Source of the DNA: JANYLB01 sp963837715
GTDB lineage: Bacteria; Actinomycetota; Acidimicrobiia; IMCC26256; JANYLB01
Assembly: GCA_963837715.1 (NCBI GenBank)
Contig: CAWIOF010000004.1
Location: forward strand, 372,001 to 436,000
Direction: 5' to 3'
DNA: 64,000 nucleotides
The notes under the pieces are model-generated. The model saw only the letters and a program-made list of their open reading frames with translations. It did not search any database and was not told where the DNA came from. A program made the translations under genes and the position numbers. Shown in pieces: positions 41,558 to 50,060 of the stretch. Position 1 is the first letter of the stretch. Every line of letters begins with the position of its first letter.

Positions 41558-42262
41558 TCAGGCGGTCGCGAAGAACCGCGCGATCCACGAGCCCACGACC
41601 CCGCGGTCGAGTGGCGTCGTGAGCGAGGCGCGGGCCGCGGCCACCTTCTCGGCCCCGATCAGTTCGACGCGGCGGGCGAGCAGGTGGTCGGCGAGGGGGG
41701 CCACGAACTCGGGATGGGCCTGCAGGGTCCAGGCCCGTTCGCCGACGGTGAGCCCCGCCACCCGGCTGTTCCCCGAGGTGCCACGCGCCAACAGCTCTGC
41801 GCCCGTGGGTACCGAGTCGACCTGGTCCTCATGACTGGCGATGAGCGTGATCGTGTCCTGCGACGGTTCCATCCAGGGCCGCACCTGCACGAGCTCATAG
41901 GTCTGCGCGCCGACCTGCCAGCCGCCGGGGTAGCGCACGACGGGCGCACCGAGCGCCCGGGCGAGGAGCTGGTGTCCGAAGCAGATGCCGACGTACGGCT
42001 GCTCGGCGGCGATCACCGCACGGAGCAGGTCTTCGGCCGGACCGATCCACGGGAGGTCGTCGGTGACCGAGTTCCGACTCGGTGAGCAGAGCCATCCGTC
42101 GCACTCGGTCACAGAGTCGGGGAGCTGCCCCGCCGCGACGTCGAAGGCGACCAGCTCGACGTCGTGCGAAGCGAGGAGCGCGCCGAACAACTCGGGGTAG
42201 TCGCCCGCGACGCCACGACTCGCTTCGTCGACGTGTCCGACCACGAGCAGTCCGATGCGCAC
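41558..42262 (-). CDS. Class I glutamine amidotransferase-like protein
   Basis: 234 residues. The nucleophile elbow GICFGHQLLA contains the catalytic Cys; the His is in LQAHPEF. This is the GMP-synthase-subunit-like stand-alone type, which hydrolyses glutamine or gamma-glutamyl compounds. GTG start 6 nt after the SsuD stop. The substrate is unclear; no synthetase partner is adjacent. Confidence 0.88.
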   Translation of the reverse strand: MRIGLLVVGHVDEASRGVAGDYPELFGALLASHDVELVAFDVAAGQLPDSVTECDGWLCSPSRNSVTDDLPWIGPAEDLLRAVIAAEQPYVGICFGHQLLARALGAPVVRYPGGWQVGAQTYELVQVRPWMEPSQDTITLIASHEDQVDSVPTGAELLARGTSGNSRVAGLTVGERAWTLQAHPEFVAPLADHLLARRVELIGAEKVAAARASLTTPLDRGVVGSWIARFFATA

Positions 42263-42268
42263 CTGCCG

Positions 42269-43396
42269 CTACCGGAACGAGAAGACGGTGCCGGCGTCGC
42301 CGGCGTCGAGCTCGCCCAGCAACCCCCGCGCGCGGAGACGGGGCATGACACCCTCGCCGAACCAGTAGGCCTCTTCGAGGTGCGGGTAGCCGGAGAGGAT
42401 GAACTCGTCGAAGCCGAGCTCGTGGTACTCGACGATCCGGTCGGCGACCTCGTCGTAGGAACCGACGAGCGCGGTACCGACGCCGCCGCGCACGAGCCCG
42501 ATCCCGGCCCAGACGTTCGGGTGCACCACGAGCCGGTCGGTGTCGCCGCCGTGGAGCGCGGCCATCCGTTGCTGTCCGACCGATTGGGTCGCGGCGAAGT
42601 CGCGCTGCGCGTCGGCGATCGCGTCGGGGTCCATCCCGGCGAGGAGTCCGTCGGCGAAGGCCCACGCTTCGTCGGCGGTGGGGCGGGCGATCACGTGGAA
42701 CCGGATCCCGAAGCGCAGGCTCCGTCCCGCATCGGCGGCCAGCCGGCGCATGCGCTCGACGCGCGCGGCCACCTGTTCCGGTGGCTCACCCCAGGCGAGG
42801 TACACGTCGACGTGCCGCGCCGCAACCTGTTCGGCAGCATCCGACGCGCCGCCGAACCAGATCTCGGGAACCGGGTCGGGGACCGCCCGGGTGGTCGCGC
42901 CCTCCACCCGGTAGTGGTCACCCGCGAAGTCGAACGGCTCGCCGCTCCAGGCGCCCCGCAGGATCTCGATGAACTCACCGGTCTGCTCGTAACGGGTCGC
43001 CTTGTCGTCGTGGATCCCGAAGCGCGCCAGCTCGGCGGGTTCCGCGCCCGTGACCATGTTCACCAGGAGGCGACCGCCCGAGAGTCGCTGGTAGGTCGCG
43101 GCCATCTGCGCCGCGAGCGTCGGCGTGAGGAGCGCGGGCCGGAACGCGACGAGGAACCTGATCCGGCGAGTGAGGGGGATCAGCGCTGCGGTCGCCAGCC
43201 AGGCGTCTTCGCACCCCGTCCCGCACGGAGTGAGCATCGCGTCGTACCCGAGTCGATCGCAGGCCTGCGCGACCTGGGCGAGGTAGGCGAGATCCGGCGC
43301 CCGCCCTGTCTCACCCGGGAGCACCTCCCGAGAGTCGCCGCCGGTGGGGAGGAACCAGTGCACGCGCAACGGCCCGGAACCGACGGAGGTCTGCAC
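42269..43396 (-). CDS. ssuD: Alkanesulfonate monooxygenase-like flavoprotein (LLM family)
   Basis: 375 residues, the length of SsuD. The N-terminal HWFLPTGGDSRE, the DLAYLAQVAQACDRLGYDAML stretch, ATYQRLSGGRLLVNMVTG and the VDVYLAWGEPPEQVAARV segment match SsuD closely. With FMNH2 from a reductase it cleaves sulfite from alkanesulfonates. No ssuE or ssuABC transporter is nearby, so the reductase partner must be elsewhere. GTG start 2 nt after the cupredoxin-like gene's stop. Confidence 0.88.
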   Translation of the reverse strand: MQTSVGSGPLRVHWFLPTGGDSREVLPGETGRAPDLAYLAQVAQACDRLGYDAMLTPCGTGCEDAWLATAALIPLTRRIRFLVAFRPALLTPTLAAQMAATYQRLSGGRLLVNMVTGAEPAELARFGIHDDKATRYEQTGEFIEILRGAWSGEPFDFAGDHYRVEGATTRAVPDPVPEIWFGGASDAAEQVAARHVDVYLAWGEPPEQVAARVERMRRLAADAGRSLRFGIRFHVIARPTADEAWAFADGLLAGMDPDAIADAQRDFAATQSVGQQRMAALHGGDTDRLVVHPNVWAGIGLVRGGVGTALVGSYDEVADRIVEYHELGFDEFILSGYPHLEEAYWFGEGVMPRLRARGLLGELDAGDAGTVFSFR

Positions 43397-43398
43397 GG

Positions 43399-44175
43399 TC
43401 AGCGGCGGGGTGCGCGGCGTTTCGGTGCTGACCTCGGGGTGGTGGCGGCGACGCGGCCCGGGAGGATGTCGGCCTCACGGCTGCGCCGCGGCGTGCGACG
43501 CCAGCGACCGCGCGGCATGAGCTCGTCGGAGAACCCGAGCCGACGGGGATCACCGAGCGCGAGGATCCGCCACGGCTCGAGCCGGCCGAACGGAGATCCG
43601 AAACCCGTGATCACCGCCCAGCCGAACAGCAGGGCGACGGTGCCGAGCACCGCGAGGGCGATCGACTCCGCGGCTCCGGTGTACGCGAACGTGTCGGGAG
43701 TGGCGACCGCGCTCTCGGGTGACGTGGGTGCGTTGCCCGACGCGACGAACGGCGAGGCCGACTGCGCCGAGCCGATCGCGGCACCTCCGACCGTGACCGA
43801 ACCGGTGAGGTTGGAATCGGTGGTGCTGCGGTAGACGTAGGTCCCCTGGGTCTGGAACGTGAAGGGGAAGGTCTGGCCGGGCGAGAGCGGGCCCGACTGG
43901 AACGTGCCGTCGTCGGCCGAGACGTCGTGGGTGGTCGTGCCGTCGTTGGTCCAGATCACGGTGTCGCCGGGCTCGACCTCGAGCGTCGTGGGCCCGAACC
44001 CGGTGTCGGTGATCTGCACGTTCTGGGTCGCGGCACCAGCCGGCGCGGCGTTGAACGCCAGGGCGCCGAGTGCGAGCGCACCACACGCGAGCACCAGCGC
44101 GACGAACCGGCGCGCGCCCGCAGGCCGCGAAGTCGACGCGATGGGTCCGCTACTGCTCGTTGCGGGGTGGTTCAC
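43399..44175 (-). CDS. Secreted degenerate cupredoxin-like protein
   Basis: 258 residues. A signal segment (about 22-48) is followed by a plastocyanin-like beta domain (about 50-128). The first Cu-ligand region THDVSADDG keeps its His, but the usual C-x-x-H-x-x-M end reads YVYRSTTDSNLTGSV with no Cys, His or Met, so type 1 copper binding is not expected. A FAYTG motif, a hydrophobic helix and a basic tail follow (about 165-190), somewhat like a sortase signal (LAxTG). Cotranscribed with ssuD. GTG start. Confidence 0.8.
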   Translation of the reverse strand: MNHPATSSSGPIASTSRPAGARRFVALVLACGALALGALAFNAAPAGAATQNVQITDTGFGPTTLEVEPGDTVIWTNDGTTTHDVSADDGTFQSGPLSPGQTFPFTFQTQGTYVYRSTTDSNLTGSVTVGGAAIGSAQSASPFVASGNAPTSPESAVATPDTFAYTGAAESIALAVLGTVALLFGWAVITGFGSPFGRLEPWRILALGDPRRLGFSDELMPRGRWRRTPRRSREADILPGRVAATTPRSAPKRRAPRR

Positions 44176-44219
44176 TCAGCCTCCCAGCCCAACCCTGTCG
44201 GGTACCCCGGCGGCAACGG

Positions 44220-44225
44220 TAGCCT
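44220..44225 (+). promoter_or_regulatory. -10 box for leaderless hydrolase gene
   Basis: TAGCCT ends 8 nt before GTG 44234, in the 58-nt divergent gap with the cupredoxin-like gene. Confidence 0.5.
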
Positions 44226-44233
44226 CACCGACC

Positions 44234-45825
44234 GTGACTGAGCCTGATCGCGACCCGCCCGATCGCGGCGTCCTTGATCGCGATCGGCCGGATCGGGTCC
44301 TGCTGATCACGCTCGACCAGTGGCGCGGAGCCTGCCTGTCGATGCTCGGGCATCCGGCGGTGCGTACCCCGAACCTCGACCGCCTCGCGTCCGAGGGGGT
44401 CCTCTTCCGGAAGCACTACGCCCAGGCGGCCCCGTGCGGACCCAGCCGGGCCTCGCTCCTCACCGGGCAGTACCTCTGCAACCACCGGGCCGCGCTCAAC
44501 GGCACGCCGCTCGACGCCCGCTTCACGAACGTGGCGCTCGAGGCCCGCGCGCTCGGCTACGACCCGGTGCTGTTCGGCTACACCGACCAGAGCCCCGACC
44601 CCCGTGCGCTCGACGCCGACGATCCCCGCCTCCGGACCTACGAGGGTGTGCTCCCCGGGTTCCGTGCCGTCCTCGACCTGCCCGAGCACCTGTTGCCCTG
44701 GGGTGAGTGGCTCCGCGGCGCGGCTATGCCGTGCCCGACGACGTCCGGGAGTTGTACGAGCCGGTCACCGGGGAACCCGGCGCGCCCGCCCACTACCACG
44801 CCGACGACAGCGAAGCCGCCTTCCTCACCGAGTCGTTGCTCACGTGGATCGACGACCAGGGCGACACCCCGTGGTTCGCGCACGCGGCGTACATCCGGCC
44901 GCACCCACCGTTCGTCGCCCCGACTCCCTTCCACGCGTTCGTCGATCCGGCCGACGTCGACCTTCCGGTGCGCGCGGCGAACTGGGAAGAGGAAGCCCGC
45001 CAGCACCCGCTGCTCGCCGGCGCCTGCTCGATCCCCGCGTTGCGCGGGCCCGACGACGAAGCCGGGATCCGGCAGTTCCGGGCGACCTACTACGGGCTGA
45101 TGGCCGAGGTCGACGACAAGGTGGGTCGTCTGTTCGACGGCCTGCGCGACCGCGACCTGCTCGACCGCACGCTGATCATCCTCACCTCCGACCACGGCGA
45201 GATGCTCGGCGACCACTGGCTCACCGAGAAGCTCGGCTATTTCGACGAGGCCTACCACGTCCCCCTCATCGTCCGCGACCCGCGAGCGGCAGCGGACCCG
45301 ACCCGCGGCACGGTCGTCGACCGGTTCACCGAGAACGTCGACGTGATGCCGACGATCCTCGAGTGGCTCGGTGGCGAACCCCCGGCGCAGTGCGACGGAC
45401 GCTCGATCCTCCCGTTCCTCGAAGGACGCCGACCGTCCGACTGGCGGACGGAGGTGCACTGGGAGTGGGACTTCCGCGACTTCGTCGGCGCGTTCTCCGA
45501 CGCTGCGTTCGGTCTGACGCTCGAACAGTGCGCGCTCACCGTCATCCGCGACGACCGGGCCAAGTACGTGCACTTTGCGGGACTCCCGCCGCTCTTCTTC
45601 GATCTCGAACGCGATCCCGACCACTTCGAAGACCGCGCCGGCGACCCCGCCTACGCGTCGCGCGTGCTCGAGTACGCGCAGAAGATGCTGTCGTGGCGCA
45701 TGGAGCACGCCGACCGGACGCTCACCAACCTGGTGGTCACCCCGGCCGGTGTGCTCGACTTCCGGCGGGTCCACCGCGGGCCAGGCAAGGGGAAACCTGT
45801 CGAGGGGAAGGAGCGCGTGTCGTGA
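44234..45825 (+). pseudogene. Phosphonate monoester hydrolase/sulfatase, frameshifted
   Basis: Alkaline-phosphatase-superfamily enzyme of about 530 residues, split in two frames. The first part (44234 to about 44715) has the metal Asp in ITLDQWRG and the formylglycine site CGPSR in AAPCGPSRASLLTGQY. The second frame resumes near 44715-44725 (reading YAVPDDVRELYEP) and holds YIRPHPPFVAP, TSDHGEMLGDHW and FFDLERDPDHFEDRA, closely like rhizobial phosphonate monoester hydrolase. One missing base in the run GCGGCGCGGCT at about 44718 restores a single frame. Hence either a recent lesion or an assembly error. The end overlaps the next start (GTGA). Confidence 0.85.
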
Positions 45826-46967
45826 GTGGTTCCGGAGTCGAACCGATCCGTCTCGGTGTCGTCGGCGTGGCCGGGATCGGCCAGGCCCATCTGTTCGCCG
45901 GTTCGATGCTCGACGAGTACGCGCTTGCCGCGGTGTGCGACATCGCCGACGGCCCGCGGGAGCAGGCAGCCTCCGACTTCGACGCGGCAGGGTTCGCCGA
46001 TGCCGGCGAGCTCTTCGCGAGCGGTGCGGTCGACGCGGTGGCCATCGCCACCCCGCCGGCTACCCACGCGGCGCTGGTCGGCGCCGCGCTCGATGCCGGC
46101 CTCCACGTCTACTGCGAGAAGCCGCTCATGCCGACCGCGGCCGCCGGTCGTGAGCTCGACGCCCTCGCTCGCGCTGCCGGGCGGGTCGTGCAGGTCGGGC
46201 TGCAGTTCCGGTTCCAGCGGTCGGCCCGTGCCGCCCACGACCTCGTTCGGGCGGGTGAGATCGGTGAGATCTTCCGTGCCGATCTCGCGGCCACGAACTG
46301 GTTCCGGTCGCAGCAGTACTTCGCGGCGGCACCGTGGCGGGGCACCTGGCGCGCGTCGGGTGGCGGCGTGCTGATGAGTCAGGCCGTCCACCAGATCGAC
46401 ACCCTGGTGTGGTTGGCCGGCCTCCCGGCGACGGTCACCGCGTGGGCCCGCCGGTCCCGCCACGACGTCCAGGTCGAAGACGACGTGCTCGCGTTCCTCG
46501 AGTACCCGAACGGTGCCCGCGGGACCATCGTGGCGTCGACCACCGATCCGGTCGGGGTCGACGCGGTCACGGTGCACGGTGAGCGGGGGACGCTCTCGAT
46601 CGAGGGCTTCCGGCTGCGTCGCGCCACCTTCGGCGACGGCACCCAGGGTGCGCAGCAGCTCACCGACGAGAGCACCGAAGACTTCGACGACGTCCCCGTC
46701 GAGTGGACCGACGTGGTCGAACCCGGCGGCAAGTCGGAGTGGTTCGACATGATGCTCGACTGCCACCGCGACTTCGTCGCCGCGATCCGCGAGGCTCGCC
46801 CCGCGGCCAACCCGCCCGACGAAGCGAGCCGTGCGCTCGAGTTGATCAACGCGCTGTACCTCTCGGCCGTGCGCGGCGGGCCCGTCACCCTCCCGATCGA
46901 TCCGGCGGAGTACGACGCCGTGTTCGACGACCTGTGCGCCGGCGCGGTCGAGCTACCCCGACGATGA
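45822..46967 (+). CDS. Gfo/Idh/MocA-family oxidoreductase
   Basis: 381 residues. The N-terminal NAD(P) motif is GVVGVAGIGQAHLF; the EKP motif is CEKPLMPTAAAGREL (Lys in the active site). The substrate-binding half has GGGVLMSQAVHQIDTLVWL, with the conserved His. It oxidises or reduces a sugar or polyol, for example an inositol or a deoxysugar. GTG overlaps the preceding stop (GTGA). It is followed by a PmoA-like protein, a pairing often seen in sugar catabolism loci. Confidence 0.9.
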   Translation: MSGSGVEPIRLGVVGVAGIGQAHLFAGSMLDEYALAAVCDIADGPREQAASDFDAAGFADAGELFASGAVDAVAIATPPATHAALVGAALDAGLHVYCEKPLMPTAAAGRELDALARAAGRVVQVGLQFRFQRSARAAHDLVRAGEIGEIFRADLAATNWFRSQQYFAAAPWRGTWRASGGGVLMSQAVHQIDTLVWLAGLPATVTAWARRSRHDVQVEDDVLAFLEYPNGARGTIVASTTDPVGVDAVTVHGERGTLSIEGFRLRRATFGDGTQGAQQLTDESTEDFDDVPVEWTDVVEPGGKSEWFDMMLDCHRDFVAAIREARPAANPPDEASRALELINALYLSAVRGGPVTLPIDPAEYDAVFDDLCAGAVELPRR

Positions 46968-46977
46968 GGAGTGCGAG

Positions 46978-47883
46978 ATGATCGCGGAGGATCAAGGGTT
47001 CTTCGGAGCGGAGCTGTTCGTCGACGACTCGCGCTTCCTCGTCCATCACACCGACTTCATCGCGCTCGGCTACTACTTCCGCGGCGCGTCGAACAAGCCG
47101 TTCCTCGCGTCGGTCGTCGGTCCGTCGGGCCGCAACATGGTCGACGCCCAGCCGTCGGACCACGCGCACCACCGGGGGATCTGGTGGGGTCACGGCGACG
47201 TCAACGGGGTCGACTACTACCTCGAGGTGCCGAAGGTCGAGGAGGACCATCCGATCGGAACGATCGTGCATCTCGGATTCGACACCATCGTCGACGCGAG
47301 TCCGGTGTTCGGTTTCGTCGAGCAACTCGAGTGGCGCGAGCCGTCGGGTGTCGTCGCCGTCACCGAACGCCGCGCCCTGCATCTCGACCTGAGCCGGGGC
47401 GACCGCTACACCCTCGATCTCGAGAGCACGTACACCGCCGCGATCGACCTGGCCTTCGGCGACACCAAGGAGTCGACGCTGCCGGGAGTCCGCCTCGCGG
47501 AGCGGCTCACGGTGAACGGTGGGGGCCGCATGGTGAACTCGCGCGGCGGCGTCGGCGAGGCCGAGTGCTTCGGACAGCCGGCGGAGTGGGTCGACCATTC
47601 GGTGTCCCGCGGAGGCGTGTACTGGAAGGAGTACACCGAGGGCATCGCGATCTTCGACCACCCGTCGAACCCGCATCACCCCGCGGTGTGGTTCACCCGC
47701 GACTACGGGCCGCAGTCACCGTTCGAGGGTCATCACTTCATCGGTGCGGCCACGTTGGCGGCCGGTGACGCGCTCACCGTGCGGCACCGTATCCTCGTAC
47801 ACGAAGGCGATGCCGAGACGGCCGACGTGGCCGGCGAGTACGCCGAGTACTCCGGCGAGGCAACCGAACAGGGAGCAAGCTGA
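46978..47883 (+). CDS. PmoA-family (DUF6807-type) protein
   Basis: 301 residues. The segment HAHHRGIWWGHGDVNGVDYY and the later HHPAVWFTRDYG are typical of the family annotated PmoA/DUF6807, which lies near Gfo/Idh/MocA genes in many bacteria. The name refers to methane monooxygenase, but these proteins lack membrane helices and probably act on sugars. Ten nt after the oxidoreductase gene; the ATG at 46978 has GAGGAG 6 nt upstream. Confidence 0.82.
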   Translation: MIAEDQGFFGAELFVDDSRFLVHHTDFIALGYYFRGASNKPFLASVVGPSGRNMVDAQPSDHAHHRGIWWGHGDVNGVDYYLEVPKVEEDHPIGTIVHLGFDTIVDASPVFGFVEQLEWREPSGVVAVTERRALHLDLSRGDRYTLDLESTYTAAIDLAFGDTKESTLPGVRLAERLTVNGGGRMVNSRGGVGEAECFGQPAEWVDHSVSRGGVYWKEYTEGIAIFDHPSNPHHPAVWFTRDYGPQSPFEGHHFIGAATLAAGDALTVRHRILVHEGDAETADVAGEYAEYSGEATEQGAS

Positions 47884-48281
47884 TGGCACCGAAGGTGCGC
47901 CCCAAGGTCCAGGTCGCAAAGCAGGTCGGCGACGCCCGGGTCGTGAAGCTCTCCGACCAGGAGGAGTTCCGCTCCACCTGCGGGATGCGTCGCGACTTCG
48001 TCGACGTCGGCACCGACGAACCGCTGTGGTTCCATTACATGCGCATCAGCGACTCACGCAAGCACTTCCACGCCAAGACCACCGAGTACTACTTCGTGAT
48101 GAGCGGCCGGGGTGAGATGGAGCTCGGCGACGAGACCGTCGCGATCGAGGCCGGCGACATGATCCAGGTGCCGCCGGGTGTCCGCCACACGTCGCGGCCG
48201 ACGTCCGACGAAGATCTCGAGATCCTGATCGTGGTGCGTCCGCCTTCCGGCTCCGAGGCACACGAGGAGCTCTTCGACTGA
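47883..48281 (+). CDS. Cupin-domain protein
   Basis: 132 residues. Metal motif 1 is HFHAKTTEYYFVMSGRGEMEL and motif 2 is VPPGVRHTSRP. It may be an isomerase or epimerase of the sugar pathway, as small cupins often are. TGATG overlap with the preceding gene. Last gene of the 44234-48281 operon. Confidence 0.85.
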   Translation: MAPKVRPKVQVAKQVGDARVVKLSDQEEFRSTCGMRRDFVDVGTDEPLWFHYMRISDSRKHFHAKTTEYYFVMSGRGEMELGDETVAIEAGDMIQVPPGVRHTSRPTSDEDLEILIVVRPPSGSEAHEELFD

Positions 48282-48302
48282 AGCCGCTCAGTCGGCAAGG
48301 AG

Positions 48303-49274
48303 TCAGTCGACGGGAAGCCCGTGGCGGTCGACGCCGCAGAGCTTTCGCCACCCGCGGGGAACCCGACCCCGGCGGATGACGCCGGCTTCGAGCAGGGTGT
48401 CGAGCACGGGCCGGGTCGCGAGCTTGCGCAGTTCGATGCGACGGGGCAGCAGCGCGACCGCCTTCCACGTCTTCCAGGTCGGGAGGCCGACCGTCGCGTA
48501 CACACCGGGGTGCACGAATGCTTGCCAGAGCTGATCGATCATCAGCGGCGCCGCGAACCGCACCCGCTGCCGCTCGATCCACCCGGCCCGCGCCCAGGCC
48601 TCGGGCAGCACCGTGCGGGCGAACGAGAGGTGTCGAGCCTCTTCCATGCGGTGGTACCGGTTCAGCGCCGCGAGCAGGGGATCGGTGTCGGGGTGATCGG
48701 CGGCGAGCTTCTGGAGGAGGTCGGGGATCTCCTCACCGGCGAGCACCATCACGAACAGCAGTGCTTCGGTCTTGGCCAGCGACCGCGTGAGTTTGTTGAG
48801 CACCCAGTTCGCAGCCGGCGTGTCGATCGGGTTCTTCGCCGTGGGACCGAGCTCGTCGATCAAGCGGATGAAGGCCCGGGAATGGCGGGCCTCCTCGCCG
48901 ATCTCGTGGAGCATGTAGGTGACCCTGGGATCGGACAGGTCAGGGGCCTCGGCGACCTGACGGGCGAACCCGGCGGTGAGCACGGCCTCGAAGTGCACGC
49001 CCATGGTCAACATCGCCGCGACCTCTTCTCGGGAGAGGCGCGCCCTCTGCTCGGCGGTCAGCGTGACCGGCCGACCGTCGACGACGAGACCGTCGAGGGT
49101 CAGCAGTTCGTCGGGGATCACCTGACCCGCCCGGAGCGTGCCCCATGGCAGGTGGGTGTCGGGCTCGATCGGTCGCCGGCTCGACGCGCTGCTCAGGCGG
49201 GTGACCCTGGCCGAGGAGCTCGGCCCGTCGGGTGAGTCGCGTACGGGGGTCGGGGTCGGGAGGGTAGCGGTCAT
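48303..49274 (-). CDS. Diiron oxygenase, AurF-like
   Basis: 323 residues, mainly helical. Carboxylate/His metal motifs occur as MGVHFEAVL, EIGEEARHSRAF and YHRMEEARHLSFAR, spaced like the AurF p-aminobenzoate N-oxygenase family. It may oxidise an aromatic amine or an alkyl chain using O2; the substrate is unknown. Start ATG 49274 has CATACT 6 nt upstream on the minus strand, so it may be leaderless. Divergent from a TetR gene that is likely its regulator. Confidence 0.83.
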   Translation of the reverse strand: MTATLPTPTPVRDSPDGPSSSARVTRLSSASSRRPIEPDTHLPWGTLRAGQVIPDELLTLDGLVVDGRPVTLTAEQRARLSREEVAAMLTMGVHFEAVLTAGFARQVAEAPDLSDPRVTYMLHEIGEEARHSRAFIRLIDELGPTAKNPIDTPAANWVLNKLTRSLAKTEALLFVMVLAGEEIPDLLQKLAADHPDTDPLLAALNRYHRMEEARHLSFARTVLPEAWARAGWIERQRVRFAAPLMIDQLWQAFVHPGVYATVGLPTWKTWKAVALLPRRIELRKLATRPVLDTLLEAGVIRRGRVPRGWRKLCGVDRHGLPVD

Positions 49275-49301
49275 GGTGCGAGTATGGAGCCAGAGAAGTG
49301 A

Positions 49302-49340
49302 CGAGTCAAGAGTTTCTATCATTTCTTCGGTTCAGACTCG
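49302..49340. promoter_or_regulatory. Candidate TetR operator
   Basis: Inverted arms CGAGTC (49302-49307) and GACTCG (49335-49340) flank the divergent promoters. The right arm ends 4 nt before the TAAGGT box (49345-49350) of the TetR gene. Confidence 0.35.
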
Positions 49341-49356
49341 ACGGTAAGGTTCCGGC

Positions 49357-49959
49357 GTGGCGATACCGGTCCAGAACGCCAGCGGCACCAAGGGCGACCG
49401 CACTCGGAACCTCCTGCTCGAGATCGCCGTCCGCCGGTTCGCGCTCGACGGGTACCGACGCACCTCTGTCTCCGACATCGCCCGTGAGGCCCGCTTGAGC
49501 CCCGCCGCGGTCTACGCGTACTTCGCCGGGAAGGAAGCGCTGTTCCAGGCCGCGGTCGATCTCGACGCCGGGGCGCTGATCGACCGCGCTCGCACTGCCA
49601 TCGCCGGGACGCCCGTCCGCGCCCGGGAGGCCGTGATCCTCGCCGAGCTGGCCGACCACATCCACGAACATCCGCTGGCGGCGCGGGTGCTCTCCGGGCA
49701 TGAGCCCGAAGTGATCGACCGCGTGCTCGATCTCCCGTCGCTCCGCGCGTTCAACGCGCAGATCGCGAACGACATCGCCGATGCTCAGGCCGCGGGGGAG
49801 GTGCGGACCGACGTCGACCCCACCACGATGGCCGATGGATTCGAGGCGATCATCCTCACGTTGCTCATGGGACGCCTGCAGGCCCGCGTCACCGGCGACT
49901 CCCGCCTCGCGATCGGCGCACTCACCGTCCTCGACGCCGCCCTGCGCCCACCCGGGTAG
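49357..49959 (+). CDS. TetR-family transcriptional regulator
   Basis: 200 residues. The helix-turn-helix is in TSVSDIAREARLSPAAVYAYFAGKEALF (about 36-63). GTG start at 49357 with TAAGGT ending 6 nt upstream; leaderless. It is divergent from the AurF-like gene with an inverted repeat between, so it probably represses that gene and itself. Its stop is followed by a variable-stem element. Confidence 0.9.
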   Translation: MAIPVQNASGTKGDRTRNLLLEIAVRRFALDGYRRTSVSDIAREARLSPAAVYAYFAGKEALFQAAVDLDAGALIDRARTAIAGTPVRAREAVILAELADHIHEHPLAARVLSGHEPEVIDRVLDLPSLRAFNAQIANDIADAQAAGEVRTDVDPTTMADGFEAIILTLLMGRLQARVTGDSRLAIGALTVLDAALRPPG

Positions 49960-49974
49960 CGATCGACCATCAAG

Positions 49975-50060
49975 CAGGAGAAGAAGCGGAGCCGGCGGAC
50001 ACTTGTCGCGGGCCGTGCAGTGGTGAGCGGTCGAGCCGGCGCAGCGGATTCGACCAAGAG
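49975..50060 (+). repeat. Variable-stem intergenic element, copy 4
   Basis: CAGGAGAAGAAGCGGA, left arm GCCGGC (49991-49996), then GGTGAGCGGTCGA, right arm GCCGGC (50035-50040), then GCGGATTCGACC. Immediately upstream, 49961-49974 repeats the element's 3' end (GATCGACCATCAAG), as if left by a second copy. It lies between convergent genes. Confidence 0.8.
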
